Assembly (NCBI GenBank): GCA_021108055.1
Contig: JAIORR010000158.1
Span: 1-14,947, forward strand
DNA length: 14,947 nt
Reading direction: 5' to 3'
Origin: Candidatus Cloacimonadota bacterium
Lineage (GTDB): Bacteria; Cloacimonadota; Cloacimonadia; Cloacimonadales; TCS61
Position numbers and translations under genes: made by a program. The notes under the pieces were generated by a model. That model saw only the letters and a list, made by a program, of their open reading frames with translations, was not told where the DNA came from and ran no database searches. Every line of letters begins with the position of its first letter. Position 1 is the stretch's first letter. This document shows, piece by piece, positions 1 through 7,550 of this stretch.

Positions 1-125
1 ATCAAGTTTCAAATTCTTTCCCTGAAATGAAAAATAGAATATTGAATATTATCCCTGATAAGATAGGATTATTGTATTCAGCAGAGAAGAATCTTATACA
101 GATGAGAAAAGATTTTCAACTTTAG
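1..125 (+). CDS. C-terminal tail of an unidentified protein (partial, 5' end outside window)
   Basis: An open frame with codons beginning at base 3 runs from the window edge to a TAG at 123-125, giving about 40 residues. The tail contains EMKNRILNIIPDKIGLLYS followed by a charged end. The pattern 'IP-x-x-x-G-hydrophobic' near a C terminus is seen in some nuclease-like proteins such as the sce7726 type, but 40 residues are too few to assign a family. The stop codon overlaps the AGGAG ribosome binding site of the next gene, which suggests translational coupling and shared transcription with the two small genes that follow. The stretch is very AT-rich, like those two genes and unlike the gene at 559. 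Confidence 0.5.
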   Translation, partial: QVSNSFPEMKNRILNIIPDKIGLLYSAEKNLIQMRKDFQL

Positions 126-133
126 GAGTCGTA

Positions 134-331
134 ATGAATAATATTAATACTGACGATTTAGTTTTTTATATTACTGTTGAAAAAATTCAAAATAAAGCAT
201 TGAAACTCCTTGGAAGAAAAATAACTTCTAGTGAGATTTATGCAGTGTCTAAAGGAATTGAAGCCGCTCTAAACTTCGATATTGATACTGTTTACGAAAC
301 ATGTTTTCAAGAACTTGAAAATTTCCATTAA
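134..331 (+). CDS. Small hypothetical protein, first of a tandem paralogous pair
   Basis: This 65-residue protein has no signal peptide or membrane segment. It is clearly related to the next gene: both carry the spaced pattern VE-x-(I/V)-Q-x-x-A-x-x-L-x-x-RK-(I/L)-T-x-x-EI, then K-x-IE, then N-x-D-(I/L)-DT. The layout suggests a small helical domain with a conserved RK(I/L)T turn. A good ribosome binding site (AGGAG, 124-128) lies 5 bases before the ATG. The gene follows directly on the tail of an unidentified gene and precedes its paralogue by 21 bases, so the set is probably one transcript. I do not recognise a function. Small proteins of this general look often sit beside nuclease or defence genes, but that is only inference here. 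Confidence 0.75.
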   Translation: MNNINTDDLVFYITVEKIQNKALKLLGRKITSSEIYAVSKGIEAALNFDIDTVYETCFQELENFH

Positions 332-352
332 TTTACATATAGTGAGGATGAT

Positions 353-562
353 ATGAATGGATTTAATGATAAAGATACTCTATATCGTATAATAGTTGAG
401 GATGTACAATTAGAAGCAAAGAGATTAATTAATAGAAAATTAACCAACAAAGAAATCTTGAAAACAAAAAAACTAATAGAATGGGGAATTAATACTGATT
501 TGGATACTATACTTGATACTGCAATTCTTTATTCAATTGAAAATAAGGAAGGTCAATCATGA
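353..562 (+). CDS. Small hypothetical protein, second of a tandem paralogous pair
   Basis: This 69-residue protein is a diverged duplicate of the preceding gene. The shared core spans roughly residues 12-55 (IIVEDVQLEAKRLINRKLT, then EI, then IE-x-x-x-N-x-D-L-DT). No signal peptide or membrane helix is visible. A GAGG ribosome binding site precedes the ATG. Its stop overlaps the next start as ATGA (559-562), so the secreted protein downstream is probably translated by coupling, although that gene also has its own strong site (AAGGAAGG, 545-552) inside this gene's last codons. The divergence between copies argues for an old duplication or two separately maintained partners, not a recent copying event. 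Function unknown. Confidence 0.75.
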   Translation: MNGFNDKDTLYRIIVEDVQLEAKRLINRKLTNKEILKTKKLIEWGINTDLDTILDTAILYSIENKEGQS

Positions 563-1458
563 AAAATATTTTAGTCTTTACCCTTTTGATCTTTAGTCTT
601 TCATTATTAAATGCGGAAGTTATTTCTGTTATCCTCCCTAAAGCAGAACCAGTAACACTTGAACCCTACGCCACTTTCGATTTTGCTGAGATCGATGAAT
701 CTTCGGCAATTATCAAAAGCCGGGTGTGGGACGATGTTTACTGGACGCTAAATGATTCGGGTAATAAAAACCGCATCTTTCCGTTCAACCGAAACGGGCA
801 GTTGTATCGAGCTGAATGGTATAAGGGAAAAGATGGTGGTGTTTACATCGGTGGTGTACTGAACATCGACTGGGAAGAAATGGCAGCAGATAATGAAGGT
901 AACATCTATGTTTGCGATTGCGGAAACAATGGCAATGCACGTCGTGATCTGTGTATTTATCAATTGAAAGATCCTTTCCCTGAATACAGCGGTTCGGTGA
1001 ATTATTTTAAGAAAATTCATTTTTATTATCCGGAGCAAAAGAAATTTCCTGCAAAGCCGAATAATTATGATTGCGAAGCTGTTTTCTGTGCGAATGGAAA
1101 ACTTTACCTGCTCACCAAACATCGTGCCGATACGAAGACCCATCTATACCGTTTTGACAGCATAGATACTTTAAAAGAAAATCCTGTTACGCTGTTGAGC
1201 ACTTTTGATATTGGCGGAATGGTAACTTCTGCCGATGCAACACCGGATGGGAAAAAATTAGCTGTTCTTACTTATAATAATATCTGGCTTTTCGAGAGTG
1301 AAACAGATGATTATTTTCATGGAAAAGTTTTCTGGCTTCCAATAAAAGCACAACAGTGTGAAGCTATCTGCTTTGATGATGACGAGACTTTGATAATCAC
1401 GAATGAACAGAAGGAACTTTTTGAAGTAAAATCGGATATGCTGATAAAAGTTAAATGA
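559..1458 (+). CDS. Secreted beta-propeller-like protein of unknown function
   Basis: This 299-residue protein starts with a signal peptide (residues 1-19, hydrophobic core then LLNAE), so it is exported. The body is rich in short beta-strand repeats of propeller type: 'VYWTLNDSGNKNRIFPFN' near 60-77, 'IDWEEMAAD-x-EGNIYVCDCGNN' near 103-124, 'YDCEAVFCANGKLYLLTK' near 170-187, 'ADATPDGKKLAVLTYNNIWLF' near 225-245 and 'CEAICFDDDETLIIT' near 267-281. The recurring 'D(W/C)E-A ... G-(N/K)-(I/L)-Y' steps resemble a family of six-bladed propellers with DWED and GD(I/N)GDN motifs. No catalytic residues can be assigned. No sorting domain is visible at the C terminus, so it is probably periplasmic. Its base composition is richer in G and C than the two small genes upstream, hinting that those were acquired separately. 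Confidence 0.75.
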   Translation: MKNILVFTLLIFSLSLLNAEVISVILPKAEPVTLEPYATFDFAEIDESSAIIKSRVWDDVYWTLNDSGNKNRIFPFNRNGQLYRAEWYKGKDGGVYIGGVLNIDWEEMAADNEGNIYVCDCGNNGNARRDLCIYQLKDPFPEYSGSVNYFKKIHFYYPEQKKFPAKPNNYDCEAVFCANGKLYLLTKHRADTKTHLYRFDSIDTLKENPVTLLSTFDIGGMVTSADATPDGKKLAVLTYNNIWLFESETDDYFHGKVFWLPIKAQQCEAICFDDDETLIITNEQKELFEVKSDMLIKVK

Positions 1459-1492
1459 ATTCTGCAGAAACCTTAGTGTTTAATTAGAATAA

Positions 1493-1520
1493 ATCCGGCT
1501 TCGAGAGACTACGCCGGGAT
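1493..1520. repeat. Small hairpin repeat, intergenic copy
   Basis: The element reads as a 7-base left arm (1493-1499), a 13-base loop TTCGAGAGACTAC (1500-1512) and an 8-base right arm (1513-1520). The arms pair as 4 bp next to the loop, then a bulged G (1517), then 3 bp. A second copy with the same 4 + bulged G + 3 layout and a loop differing at two bases lies at 13183-13210, inside a gene. The hairpin sits in the gap between the propeller gene and the LapA-like gene, ending just before the latter's AGGAG (1523-1527). It has no T tract, so it is not a simple terminator. Confidence 0.65.
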
Positions 1521-1536
1521 AAAGGAGTGTGGTTCA

Positions 1537-1764
1537 ATGAAAGCTAAAACAGTTATTATCCTATTCCTGATTTTTTTATTCCTGATAATTCTTCTTCAAA
1601 ATACGGAAGTTGTTGATTTCAGTATTTATTTCTGGAAGATCAGTATGTCACGAATAATTTTATTGCCTTCTATCCTGATTATGGGATTTGTAATCGGCTT
1701 TATAACTGCCAAAATCCATAGAAAGAAGCATCAAACTAAAATGAAGGAAGAAGAAGATGAATAA
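1537..1764 (+). CDS. LapA-like (DUF1049) small inner-membrane protein
   Basis: This 75-residue protein has two hydrophobic helices, about residues 4-20 and 41-61. They are separated by a short segment with QNTEVVDFSIYFWKISMS and followed by a charged tail (KIHRKKHQTKMKEEEDE). The 'QN-x-x-x-V-x-F' after the first helix and the 'G-(F/L)-V-x-GF' in the second match the LapA domain, known in E. coli from a protein that helps control lipopolysaccharide assembly at the inner membrane. Here the role is only inferred from fold. The ribosome binding site AGGAG lies 9 bases before the ATG, right at the edge of the hairpin repeat. The end overlaps the next gene by 8 bases, so the two are translationally coupled. 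Confidence 0.75.
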   Translation: MKAKTVIILFLIFLFLIILLQNTEVVDFSIYFWKISMSRIILLPSILIMGFVIGFITAKIHRKKHQTKMKEEEDE

Positions 1765-2098
1765 AATAATAGCTTCCTGTGGATTGATATGCACGGAATG
1801 TCCGGCATTTCTTGCTCATAAGAATAATGACGAAAAACTACGAATAAAAACGGCAAAACAATGGTCAAAAGAATTTAAAGCAGATATAAAACCCGAAAAT
1901 ATTAATTGCGTTGGCTGCCTGGAAAAAGACGGTATCTTATTTCATCATTGTCTGGAATGTAAGATCAGAGCCTGCTGTTTGGAAAAGAATATACCCAACT
2001 GCGCTCACTGTGATGATTATGGCTGTGAACTTATTACGGAGTTTTTCGATTGTGTGCAGGAAGCAGAAAAAGTGCTGGATAAGATTTACGGCAAATAA
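1757..2098 (+). CDS. DUF3795 cysteine-rich protein
   Basis: This 113-residue protein has 13 cysteines. They are C8, C12 and C15 (ASCGLICTECPAF), C51 and C54 (CVGC), C65 and C68 (HCLEC), C73/C74, C82 and C85 (CAHC), C90 and C99. The opening 'CGL-x-C-x-x-C-x-A' and the later 'C-x-GC' and 'NC-x-x-C-x-x-Y-x-C' are the hallmarks of DUF3795, a family of cytoplasmic proteins of unknown function that probably bind zinc or an iron-sulfur cluster. Its purine-rich ribosome binding site lies inside the last codons of the LapA-like gene, which it overlaps by 8 bases. It is followed immediately by a bidirectional terminator. Confidence 0.85.
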   Translation: MNKIIASCGLICTECPAFLAHKNNDEKLRIKTAKQWSKEFKADIKPENINCVGCLEKDGILFHHCLECKIRACCLEKNIPNCAHCDDYGCELITEFFDCVQEAEKVLDKIYGK

Positions 2099-2100
2099 AA

Positions 2101-2131
2101 AAAACCTTCAAGATCAGAACTTGAAGGTTTT
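2101..2131. terminator. Bidirectional intrinsic terminator between convergent genes
   Basis: A perfect 12-bp stem (2101-2112 with 2120-2131) closes a 7-base loop. On the plus strand the stem runs into TTTTT (2128-2132). On the minus strand the run of eight A at 2097-2104 becomes a U tract. It lies just after the DUF3795 stop (2098) and 19 bases beyond the end of the S41 protease gene, so it serves both convergent transcripts. Confidence 0.9.
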
Positions 2132-2149
2132 TAAACAGTTTATAATTAT

Positions 2150-3802
2150 TTACTCTTTATTTTCAGCGAGTTCTTTCTTTTCTTTGTTAATTTCTTCCAC
2201 ATAAATGAACATATCTTCTAGGAAAGCACATTTATCGAATATTTCAAGAGTTTCCTGAAGTTGTGTATCTTCCTGGATGGCAACTTTATATTGCTCCAAA
2301 TCTCCAAACTTACGACCGATAATATTGCAGGTTAATTGATTTTGTATCCAACTATAACTACTATCGATATCAGCTTGTTCATATTCCAGGCTATCTTTTT
2401 TTGCATACTCAAGAAAATCTTGTACGAAATCGTCCGATGTGGTAAAATCCTTTTTTATCTCATTTTCATAGTCTATCATGTAATCAACCGAGTAGTTAAA
2501 GAAGATGTTTTTTCTTCGCAAATCGACTTCAAAATCCGAAAGTCTCGATTGTTCGATCTCCAAATCGGGATTGATCCCGCCACCGCCATAAACCACTCTA
2601 CCTTTTTCGGTGTGGAAAATATTTTTCAGATTTTCTTTTTCTGCTTCTTCTCTCATTTCATCGATTTCTTCCTTAGAAATATCTCCGTTTCGAACGCGTT
2701 CATCTTTTAAAAGTTGATCATTAATATCTTTGTGTATGCAGCGACCGGAGTGAATATAATATTTTGCTGTTGTAACCTTGATGCCATTTCCGTCTGCAAG
2801 CGGGAATAATCTTTGCACCGAACCTTTTCCAAAAGATGTTGTTCCAACCACCAGTCCTTTATCCCAATCCTGCAGAGATCCTGCAAATATTTCGGAAGCA
2901 CTGGCAGAGCCGCCATTGATAAGAGTTATCACAGGGTACCCTGAACGTATCCTGTTGAATTTTGTGTAATATTCAAAATTTGCCTGTTTTGTTCTTCCTT
3001 TTGTAAATACAACTCGCTTACCTTTTCCCACAAATTCATTCACGGTATTAATGGCTTCATTAAGCAGCCCGCCGGGATTGGAACGAAGATCTATCAGAAG
3101 TCCTCGTATTCCTTCTGTTTCCAATTCATCAAGCTTTTCTCGTAATTCCTTGGTTGTGTTTGCATTGAAACGACGAATCCTGATATAACCTATTCCATTA
3201 TCCATCTTGAAAGCATACGGGATGCTTTTAATTTTGATGATATCCCGAATAATTTCAAAATCGAGTTCTCCTTTCACTCCAGGTCTCAGGATCGTGATAA
3301 CAACTTTGGTTCCCGGGTCTCCACGCATTTTCTTTATGGATTTATCTGTATCGATGCCAACAATGCTTTCACCATCCACTTTGATTATCTTGTCCCCGGC
3401 CAGAATTCCCATCCTATAGGCGGGAGTTCCCTCTATGGGAGAAACAACGGTAATATAATCTCCCCGTTTATCTATTGAAATTCCCAGACCGCCAAATTCA
3501 CCTTTTGTATCTATACTGAATTTTTCAAACTCGTCCGGAGTGAAATAAACAGTGTGAGGATCGACTTCTTTCAACATACCTTCGATGGCATCGTTGATAA
3601 GTTCTTCGATTTCTAATTCATCGACGTAATTTTCCCTGAGCTTGAATAATACTTCATTGAACAACTGAATTTTTTTATAAATATTTGTCTGACTGGAATT
3701 ACTGGCATTAGCAGAAACTGAATTAAACAGGAATATCCCTGCAATGATCCATCCAATAAAGCTCACCGAGATTATTATTTTACTTACTTTATTTAATTTC
3801 AT
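2150..3802 (-). CDS. S41 family C-terminal processing peptidase (CtpA/Prc type)
   Basis: This 550-residue serine protease acts outside the cytoplasmic membrane and cuts proteins near their C terminus. An N-terminal hydrophobic segment (about 8-30) works as a signal or anchor. A PDZ domain spans about 100-180 (GEFGGLGISI, later MGILAGDKIIKVDGESI). The catalytic core has LIDLRSNPGGLL (236-247), the nucleophile in GGSASASEIFAG (S301 as the middle serine) and the general-base lysine in SFGKGSVQ (K326). The 25-residue spacing matches the Ser-Lys dyad of E. coli Prc. A tail of about 140 residues (NIFFNYSVDYM and a helical, acidic end) follows, which is longer than in minimal CtpA. Its start overlaps the end of tmk by 14 bases, with a GGAAGG site just upstream. 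It is the last gene of the minus-strand block. Confidence 0.93.
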   Translation of the reverse strand: MKLNKVSKIIISVSFIGWIIAGIFLFNSVSANASNSSQTNIYKKIQLFNEVLFKLRENYVDELEIEELINDAIEGMLKEVDPHTVYFTPDEFEKFSIDTKGEFGGLGISIDKRGDYITVVSPIEGTPAYRMGILAGDKIIKVDGESIVGIDTDKSIKKMRGDPGTKVVITILRPGVKGELDFEIIRDIIKIKSIPYAFKMDNGIGYIRIRRFNANTTKELREKLDELETEGIRGLLIDLRSNPGGLLNEAINTVNEFVGKGKRVVFTKGRTKQANFEYYTKFNRIRSGYPVITLINGGSASASEIFAGSLQDWDKGLVVGTTSFGKGSVQRLFPLADGNGIKVTTAKYYIHSGRCIHKDINDQLLKDERVRNGDISKEEIDEMREEAEKENLKNIFHTEKGRVVYGGGGINPDLEIEQSRLSDFEVDLRRKNIFFNYSVDYMIDYENEIKKDFTTSDDFVQDFLEYAKKDSLEYEQADIDSSYSWIQNQLTCNIIGRKFGDLEQYKVAIQEDTQLQETLEIFDKCAFLEDMFIYVEEINKEKKELAENKE

Positions 3803-4436
3803 ATCTTCCTTCCTTGATCATATCTTCGATCTTTTTAATTACTTCTTTTTTAATTTCTTCAATATTTTTTCTCCCGTCGATCACGATGTAACGCTTCTTT
3901 TCGTATTCCGCAATTTCCAAAAAACCATTTCTTACTTTCTGGTGAAAATCCATAGATTCTCTTTCCAGCCTATCGGCGTCTTTTATAGAAATTCTGGAAA
4001 GACCAATATCAGCCGGCAGATCGATCAAAAAAGTGATATCCGGTTCGAGACCAAACGTTGCGAAATCGATAATGATGTCAATAATGTTTCTATTTAATTT
4101 TCTGGCAGCTCCCTGATAGGCAATGGTAGAATCGTAATATCTATCTGAAATGACAACCTTTCCTTCATTCAATAATGGAATGATCCATTCTCCCGTATGC
4201 TGGCTGCGGCTTGCCATATAAAGCAGAACTTCCGTTTCCGGAAGCATTTCTTTATTTTCAGGTTCAAGAAGAATATCACGTATTTTCTCGGAAATTTCTG
4301 GTCCTCCGGGCTCACGCGTCAAAAAAACTTCTTTTCCCATTGAGGTGAAATATTGCTTCAATAGTTTTGCCTGAGTAGATTTTCCACAGCCTTCAATGCC
4401 TTCGAAGGTAATAAATAATCCCTTATGTTCTAACAT
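3789..4436 (-). CDS. tmk: Thymidylate kinase
   Basis: This 215-residue enzyme phosphorylates dTMP to dTDP with ATP in the cytoplasm, an essential step of dTTP synthesis. The P-loop is GIEGCGKS (13-20). The substrate-binding TREPGG lies at 40-45, DRYYDSTIAYQGAAR at 98-112, and the lid near DADRLERE (153-160). Length is normal for the family. The ATG overlaps the rimI stop by 7 bases, and an AAAGGA ribosome binding site lies in the rimI tail. Its own end overlaps the S41 protease start by 14 bases, so all three genes are coupled. dTDP produced here also feeds, through dTTP, the dTDP-sugar pathway represented by the dehydratase upstream. Confidence 0.95.
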   Translation of the reverse strand: MLEHKGLFITFEGIEGCGKSTQAKLLKQYFTSMGKEVFLTREPGGPEISEKIRDILLEPENKEMLPETEVLLYMASRSQHTGEWIIPLLNEGKVVISDRYYDSTIAYQGAARKLNRNIIDIIIDFATFGLEPDITFLIDLPADIGLSRISIKDADRLERESMDFHQKVRNGFLEIAEYEKKRYIVIDGRKNIEEIKKEVIKKIEDMIKEGRYEIK

Positions 4437-4969
4437 GAATTTTTTCCTTTTATTACTTTGTTATCAATCGATGTATAATGAAAACATTGCTCTTGATCTT
4501 TCTGTTTTTTATCTTTTTCCAATAAGGAAAAAAAATCTAATTTCATCATAATTGCGTCTTCCGGAGGATGTTGATAATAATTTTTTCTGATACCTGCCGA
4601 TTTAAATCCAAATGTTTCATAAAGCCTGATCGCCAGAATATTTGAACTTCTTACTTCCAGAAAGAATTTAAAACATTTTTCTTTTATTAATGCACTTATA
4701 ATGAATCTAACTAATGATCTTCCATATCCTTTTTTCTGTAAGGCTTTGGCGATGCCGATATTTGTGATAGTAAATTCATCTAATACTATCCAGCCGCACA
4801 CATATCCTATCAAATCGTTGTTTTCTTCGTTTGTGATAACGAATGCATAATGATTTTTTATTTCTTGTTCGAACATTTGTTTAGACCATGGAACGGAAAA
4901 TATCTCTTCCTCGATTTCCGTGATCCTGGGAAGATCCTCAAATGTCATTTTACGAATTCTTGTTTTCAT
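4430..4969 (-). CDS. rimI: Ribosomal-protein-alanine N-acetyltransferase-like GNAT protein
   Basis: This 179-residue GNAT enzyme transfers acetyl from acetyl-CoA to an N-terminal amine; the classical RimI target is ribosomal protein S18. The acetyl-CoA pyrophosphate loop is LQKKGYGRSLV (77-87). The RimI signature 'LEVRSSN-x-x-AIRLYE-x-FGF' spans 104-122, with E105 and Y117 at the positions of the catalytic Glu and Tyr of Salmonella RimI (same 12-residue spacing). A conserved 'VPWS' lies near 26-29. The protein is about 30 residues longer than typical RimI because of a lysine-rich tail (LLEKDKKQKDQEQ and on), whose codons hold the tmk ribosome binding site. Its ATG shares one base with the stop of the transglycosylase gene (TAATG). 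Confidence 0.88.
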   Translation of the reverse strand: MKTRIRKMTFEDLPRITEIEEEIFSVPWSKQMFEQEIKNHYAFVITNEENNDLIGYVCGWIVLDEFTITNIGIAKALQKKGYGRSLVRFIISALIKEKCFKFFLEVRSSNILAIRLYETFGFKSAGIRKNYYQHPPEDAIMMKLDFFSLLEKDKKQKDQEQCFHYTSIDNKVIKGKNSC

Positions 4970-6441
4970 TAATAATATAATTTCTGTCCGGGAATAATTA
5001 AGACGATCCCGTTTTTATTTTTCAGATTGTTCATAGAAATTATTCGTTTTTGAGAGGTTTTTAGTTTTTGAGCGATCACACCAACAGAATCACCTTTTTT
5101 TACAATATAGTAGTTGTTGCTTTTCTTATTTGAATATCCGGTAGAAGTGCTGTATAATCTCAATTTCTGACCCGGATAGATCGTATTTGAACGAAGTCCG
5201 TTAATGTTTTTTATGCGTGAAACAGTTGTTTTGTATTTACGTGCAATATCATAGAGTGTATCACCTTTTTTTACGACGTGATGTGTAAAGAAACCTTCGT
5301 TCTTTTTCAGAAATTGCTTTTCCAATTGTGCCAGAGCTTCAAGATCGATATTATTTCCTCTGGGAACCAGAACCTGATATTCACCCGGAGGAAGAACAAC
5401 ATTATTCACAGCCGAATATTTCTTTCTACTTTGCTTATATATTTTTATCCAGGGATTCAATTCCAGAATTTTTCCAATAGAAGTGCCCTGGTATTTTGCC
5501 CAATCATCTATTTTATAATGTCCTTTCAGTTTGAGCTTGACCCTGTATGCATCTTTTAGAAGCGGTGGATATCGTTCAAATTTTTTCCCGAAAATAGCTT
5601 CTTCATTCTCAAAGATCATTTTAATGGCTACTGCTCTCCACACATACTGATGAGTTTCATCAACTCTCATCAGAAGATCAAAAAAGTCGTTTCCACCCTG
5701 ACGTTTCATTACCCGGGCAATACTTCCTGCACCAGCATTGTATGCACTCATTGCCAAAAGCCAGTCTTCCGAACCTCTATCTGAAAGGTAATTATAACTG
5801 TTTACCAGGTATTTTGCTGCAGATTCGGTAGAAATAAAGACTTCTCTGCGTTGATCTACAAAGGAATTGATCTTCATTCCAAATCCCTTTGCAGTTTTGG
5901 GCATAAACTGCCAGATCCCCACAGCACCTACTCTCGAACCTGCCATAGGACTTAATCTGCTTTCTGCAATTGCCAGGTATTTTGTGTCGAGCGGAATATC
6001 ATATTTGGAAAAAACAGAATCGAATATTGCAAAGTATTTCCCGCTTCTTGGAATAAATTTATGGGCAGGTTTAAGTTCGTTCTTAAAAATATTTTCAAAT
6101 TTACTATAGATCCGTTCATTTTTCAGGTCGAATAATCTTCCTGCGAAAGTTATTGTATCCGGTATCTGAAAATCAGGATTTACAGCAACCCTGCTATTTG
6201 ATATTTCTAAAGCCGATGTAAGCGAATCTACAGTAAAATTCAATTCCGCGATTATAGAATATAACGAATCTATTTCGATATTTTTTTCTGTGACGATCCG
6301 GTTGAGTGTATCTTTTTTTGCAGGTATATAATTTTCATCAATATTAACTTCAATATTGCGGGGTTCTTCAATAATATCTTTATTTATCGAACATCCAAAA
6401 AGTATCGATAGAGATATTAAAAGTTTAAATAAGTATTTCAT
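4969..6441 (-). CDS. LysM-containing lytic murein transglycosylase lipoprotein (MltD-like)
   Basis: This 490-residue protein cleaves peptidoglycan glycan strands to 1,6-anhydro products. A lipoprotein signal (lipobox LFGC, lipidated C17) places it on a membrane facing the periplasm. A coiled-coil-like stretch covers about 45-85. The SLT domain spans about 140-290: catalytic glutamate E160 in LAIAESRLSP, then GAVGIWQFMPKTAKGFGM and AMSAYNAGAGSI. Two C-terminal LysM repeats (about 387-430 and 444-490, each with KKGD and an IPGQ- or YPGQ-type end) bind glycan. The order SLT then LysM is that of MltD. The start codon directly abuts the stop of the dehydratase gene with no gap. Confidence 0.92.
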   Translation of the reverse strand: MKYLFKLLISLSILFGCSINKDIIEEPRNIEVNIDENYIPAKKDTLNRIVTEKNIEIDSLYSIIAELNFTVDSLTSALEISNSRVAVNPDFQIPDTITFAGRLFDLKNERIYSKFENIFKNELKPAHKFIPRSGKYFAIFDSVFSKYDIPLDTKYLAIAESRLSPMAGSRVGAVGIWQFMPKTAKGFGMKINSFVDQRREVFISTESAAKYLVNSYNYLSDRGSEDWLLAMSAYNAGAGSIARVMKRQGGNDFFDLLMRVDETHQYVWRAVAIKMIFENEEAIFGKKFERYPPLLKDAYRVKLKLKGHYKIDDWAKYQGTSIGKILELNPWIKIYKQSRKKYSAVNNVVLPPGEYQVLVPRGNNIDLEALAQLEKQFLKKNEGFFTHHVVKKGDTLYDIARKYKTTVSRIKNINGLRSNTIYPGQKLRLYSTSTGYSNKKSNNYYIVKKGDSVGVIAQKLKTSQKRIISMNNLKNKNGIVLIIPGQKLYY

Positions 6442-7539
6442 TTAATCCTGCTCCACGATCCTTTCTTTATAAACCCTTTCAAAATATTTCATATATTCGC
6501 CAGACTGGATTTCTTCTATCCAGTCCAGATGGCTTTTATACCAATCTATGACCTGCTTTATCCCGTCTTTAAAATCAATTGTGGTTTTCCAGCCAAGTTC
6601 TTGTTTTATCTTTGAAGAATCTAATGAATACCGGAAGTCGTGTCCTTTGCGGTCGATAACAAATTGGATAAGATCATCAGGAAGTTTCAGCTCTTTCAGA
6701 ATATGCTTTACGAGTTTGATGTTTTCCCATTCGTTATCTGCACCAACATTGTATATTTCACCCGATCTTCCTTTGTGTAGAACCAGATCGATCGCACGGC
6801 AATGATCATCCACATGCATCCAGTTTCTGATGTTGGTTCCATCTCCAAATATTGGCAGTTCCTTATTATTAAGAGCATTATATATTATTACAGGGATCAA
6901 TTTCTCCGGGAACTGGTAAGGACCGTAGTTATTGCAAGCGCGAATAATATTTACTTTTTGACCGTAAGTTTGATGAGCAACCCTGATAAGAAGGTCTGCT
7001 GAAGCTTTACTGGCGGCGTAAGGATTATTTGGTGCTAATTTGGCATATTCGTTACAGGAAATATTTTTTTCCATAGAACCATAAACCTCGTCTGTAGATA
7101 TTTGTATGAATCTTTCGACATTATATTCACGTGAGTAACTTAACAATATCTGAGTTCCAAGAACGTTTGTCTGCAGAAATATATCAGGATTTAATATGCT
7201 TCTGTCCACATGAGATTCTGCAGCAAAATGAACTACGAAATTCGGGCTGAATTGTTCAAAAACATTTTTCACATCCTCAGGATTTGCAGCGTCACCTTTC
7301 AAAAAAACATAGTTCGGGTCTTCTTCTATCAATGTAAGGTTATTTAAGTTTCCGGCGTAAGTGAGTTTATCAAAGTTAATGATCTTGTATTCGGGGTATT
7401 GTTTCATAAGATAACGAATGAAATTTGATCCGATGAAACCGGCTCCTCCTGTGATCAGTACGATCTTGGTAGAGTCCTTTTTCTCTTGATCATCCGAACT
7501 GTAAAAGTTAAAAACGTCTTTCTTTTCTTTTTTAGTCAT
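6442..7539 (-). CDS. rmlB: dTDP-glucose 4,6-dehydratase
   Basis: This 365-residue extended short-chain dehydrogenase converts dTDP-glucose to dTDP-4-keto-6-deoxyglucose, the second step to dTDP-rhamnose and related cell-surface sugars. The NAD-binding GGAGFIG lies at 31-37, ISTDEVYGS (147-155) carries the Thr-Asp-Glu dehydration residues, YAASK (174-178) gives the Tyr/Lys pair, and NNYGPYQFPEKLIP (203-216) and DRKGHDFRYSLD (296-307) are family signatures. About 24 charged residues precede the Rossmann fold, longer than usual. No in-frame alternative start lies close to the fold, and an AGGAT site precedes this ATG, so the extension looks real. No rmlA, rmlC or rmlD is adjacent, so the product sugar cannot be named. 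Confidence 0.93.
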   Translation of the reverse strand: MTKKEKKDVFNFYSSDDQEKKDSTKIVLITGGAGFIGSNFIRYLMKQYPEYKIINFDKLTYAGNLNNLTLIEEDPNYVFLKGDAANPEDVKNVFEQFSPNFVVHFAAESHVDRSILNPDIFLQTNVLGTQILLSYSREYNVERFIQISTDEVYGSMEKNISCNEYAKLAPNNPYAASKASADLLIRVAHQTYGQKVNIIRACNNYGPYQFPEKLIPVIIYNALNNKELPIFGDGTNIRNWMHVDDHCRAIDLVLHKGRSGEIYNVGADNEWENIKLVKHILKELKLPDDLIQFVIDRKGHDFRYSLDSSKIKQELGWKTTIDFKDGIKQVIDWYKSHLDWIEEIQSGEYMKYFERVYKERIVEQD

Positions 7540-7550
7540 ATTTATCCTAT

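Noticed and set aside
748..1143. 131-codon open frame on the minus strand
   Set aside because: It lies wholly opposite the propeller gene, has no ribosome binding site and gives a sequence with no protein-like motif; it is a shadow frame.
1493..1520. Hairpin as an intrinsic terminator of the propeller gene
   Set aside because: No T run follows on either strand, and a similar hairpin exists inside a coding region.
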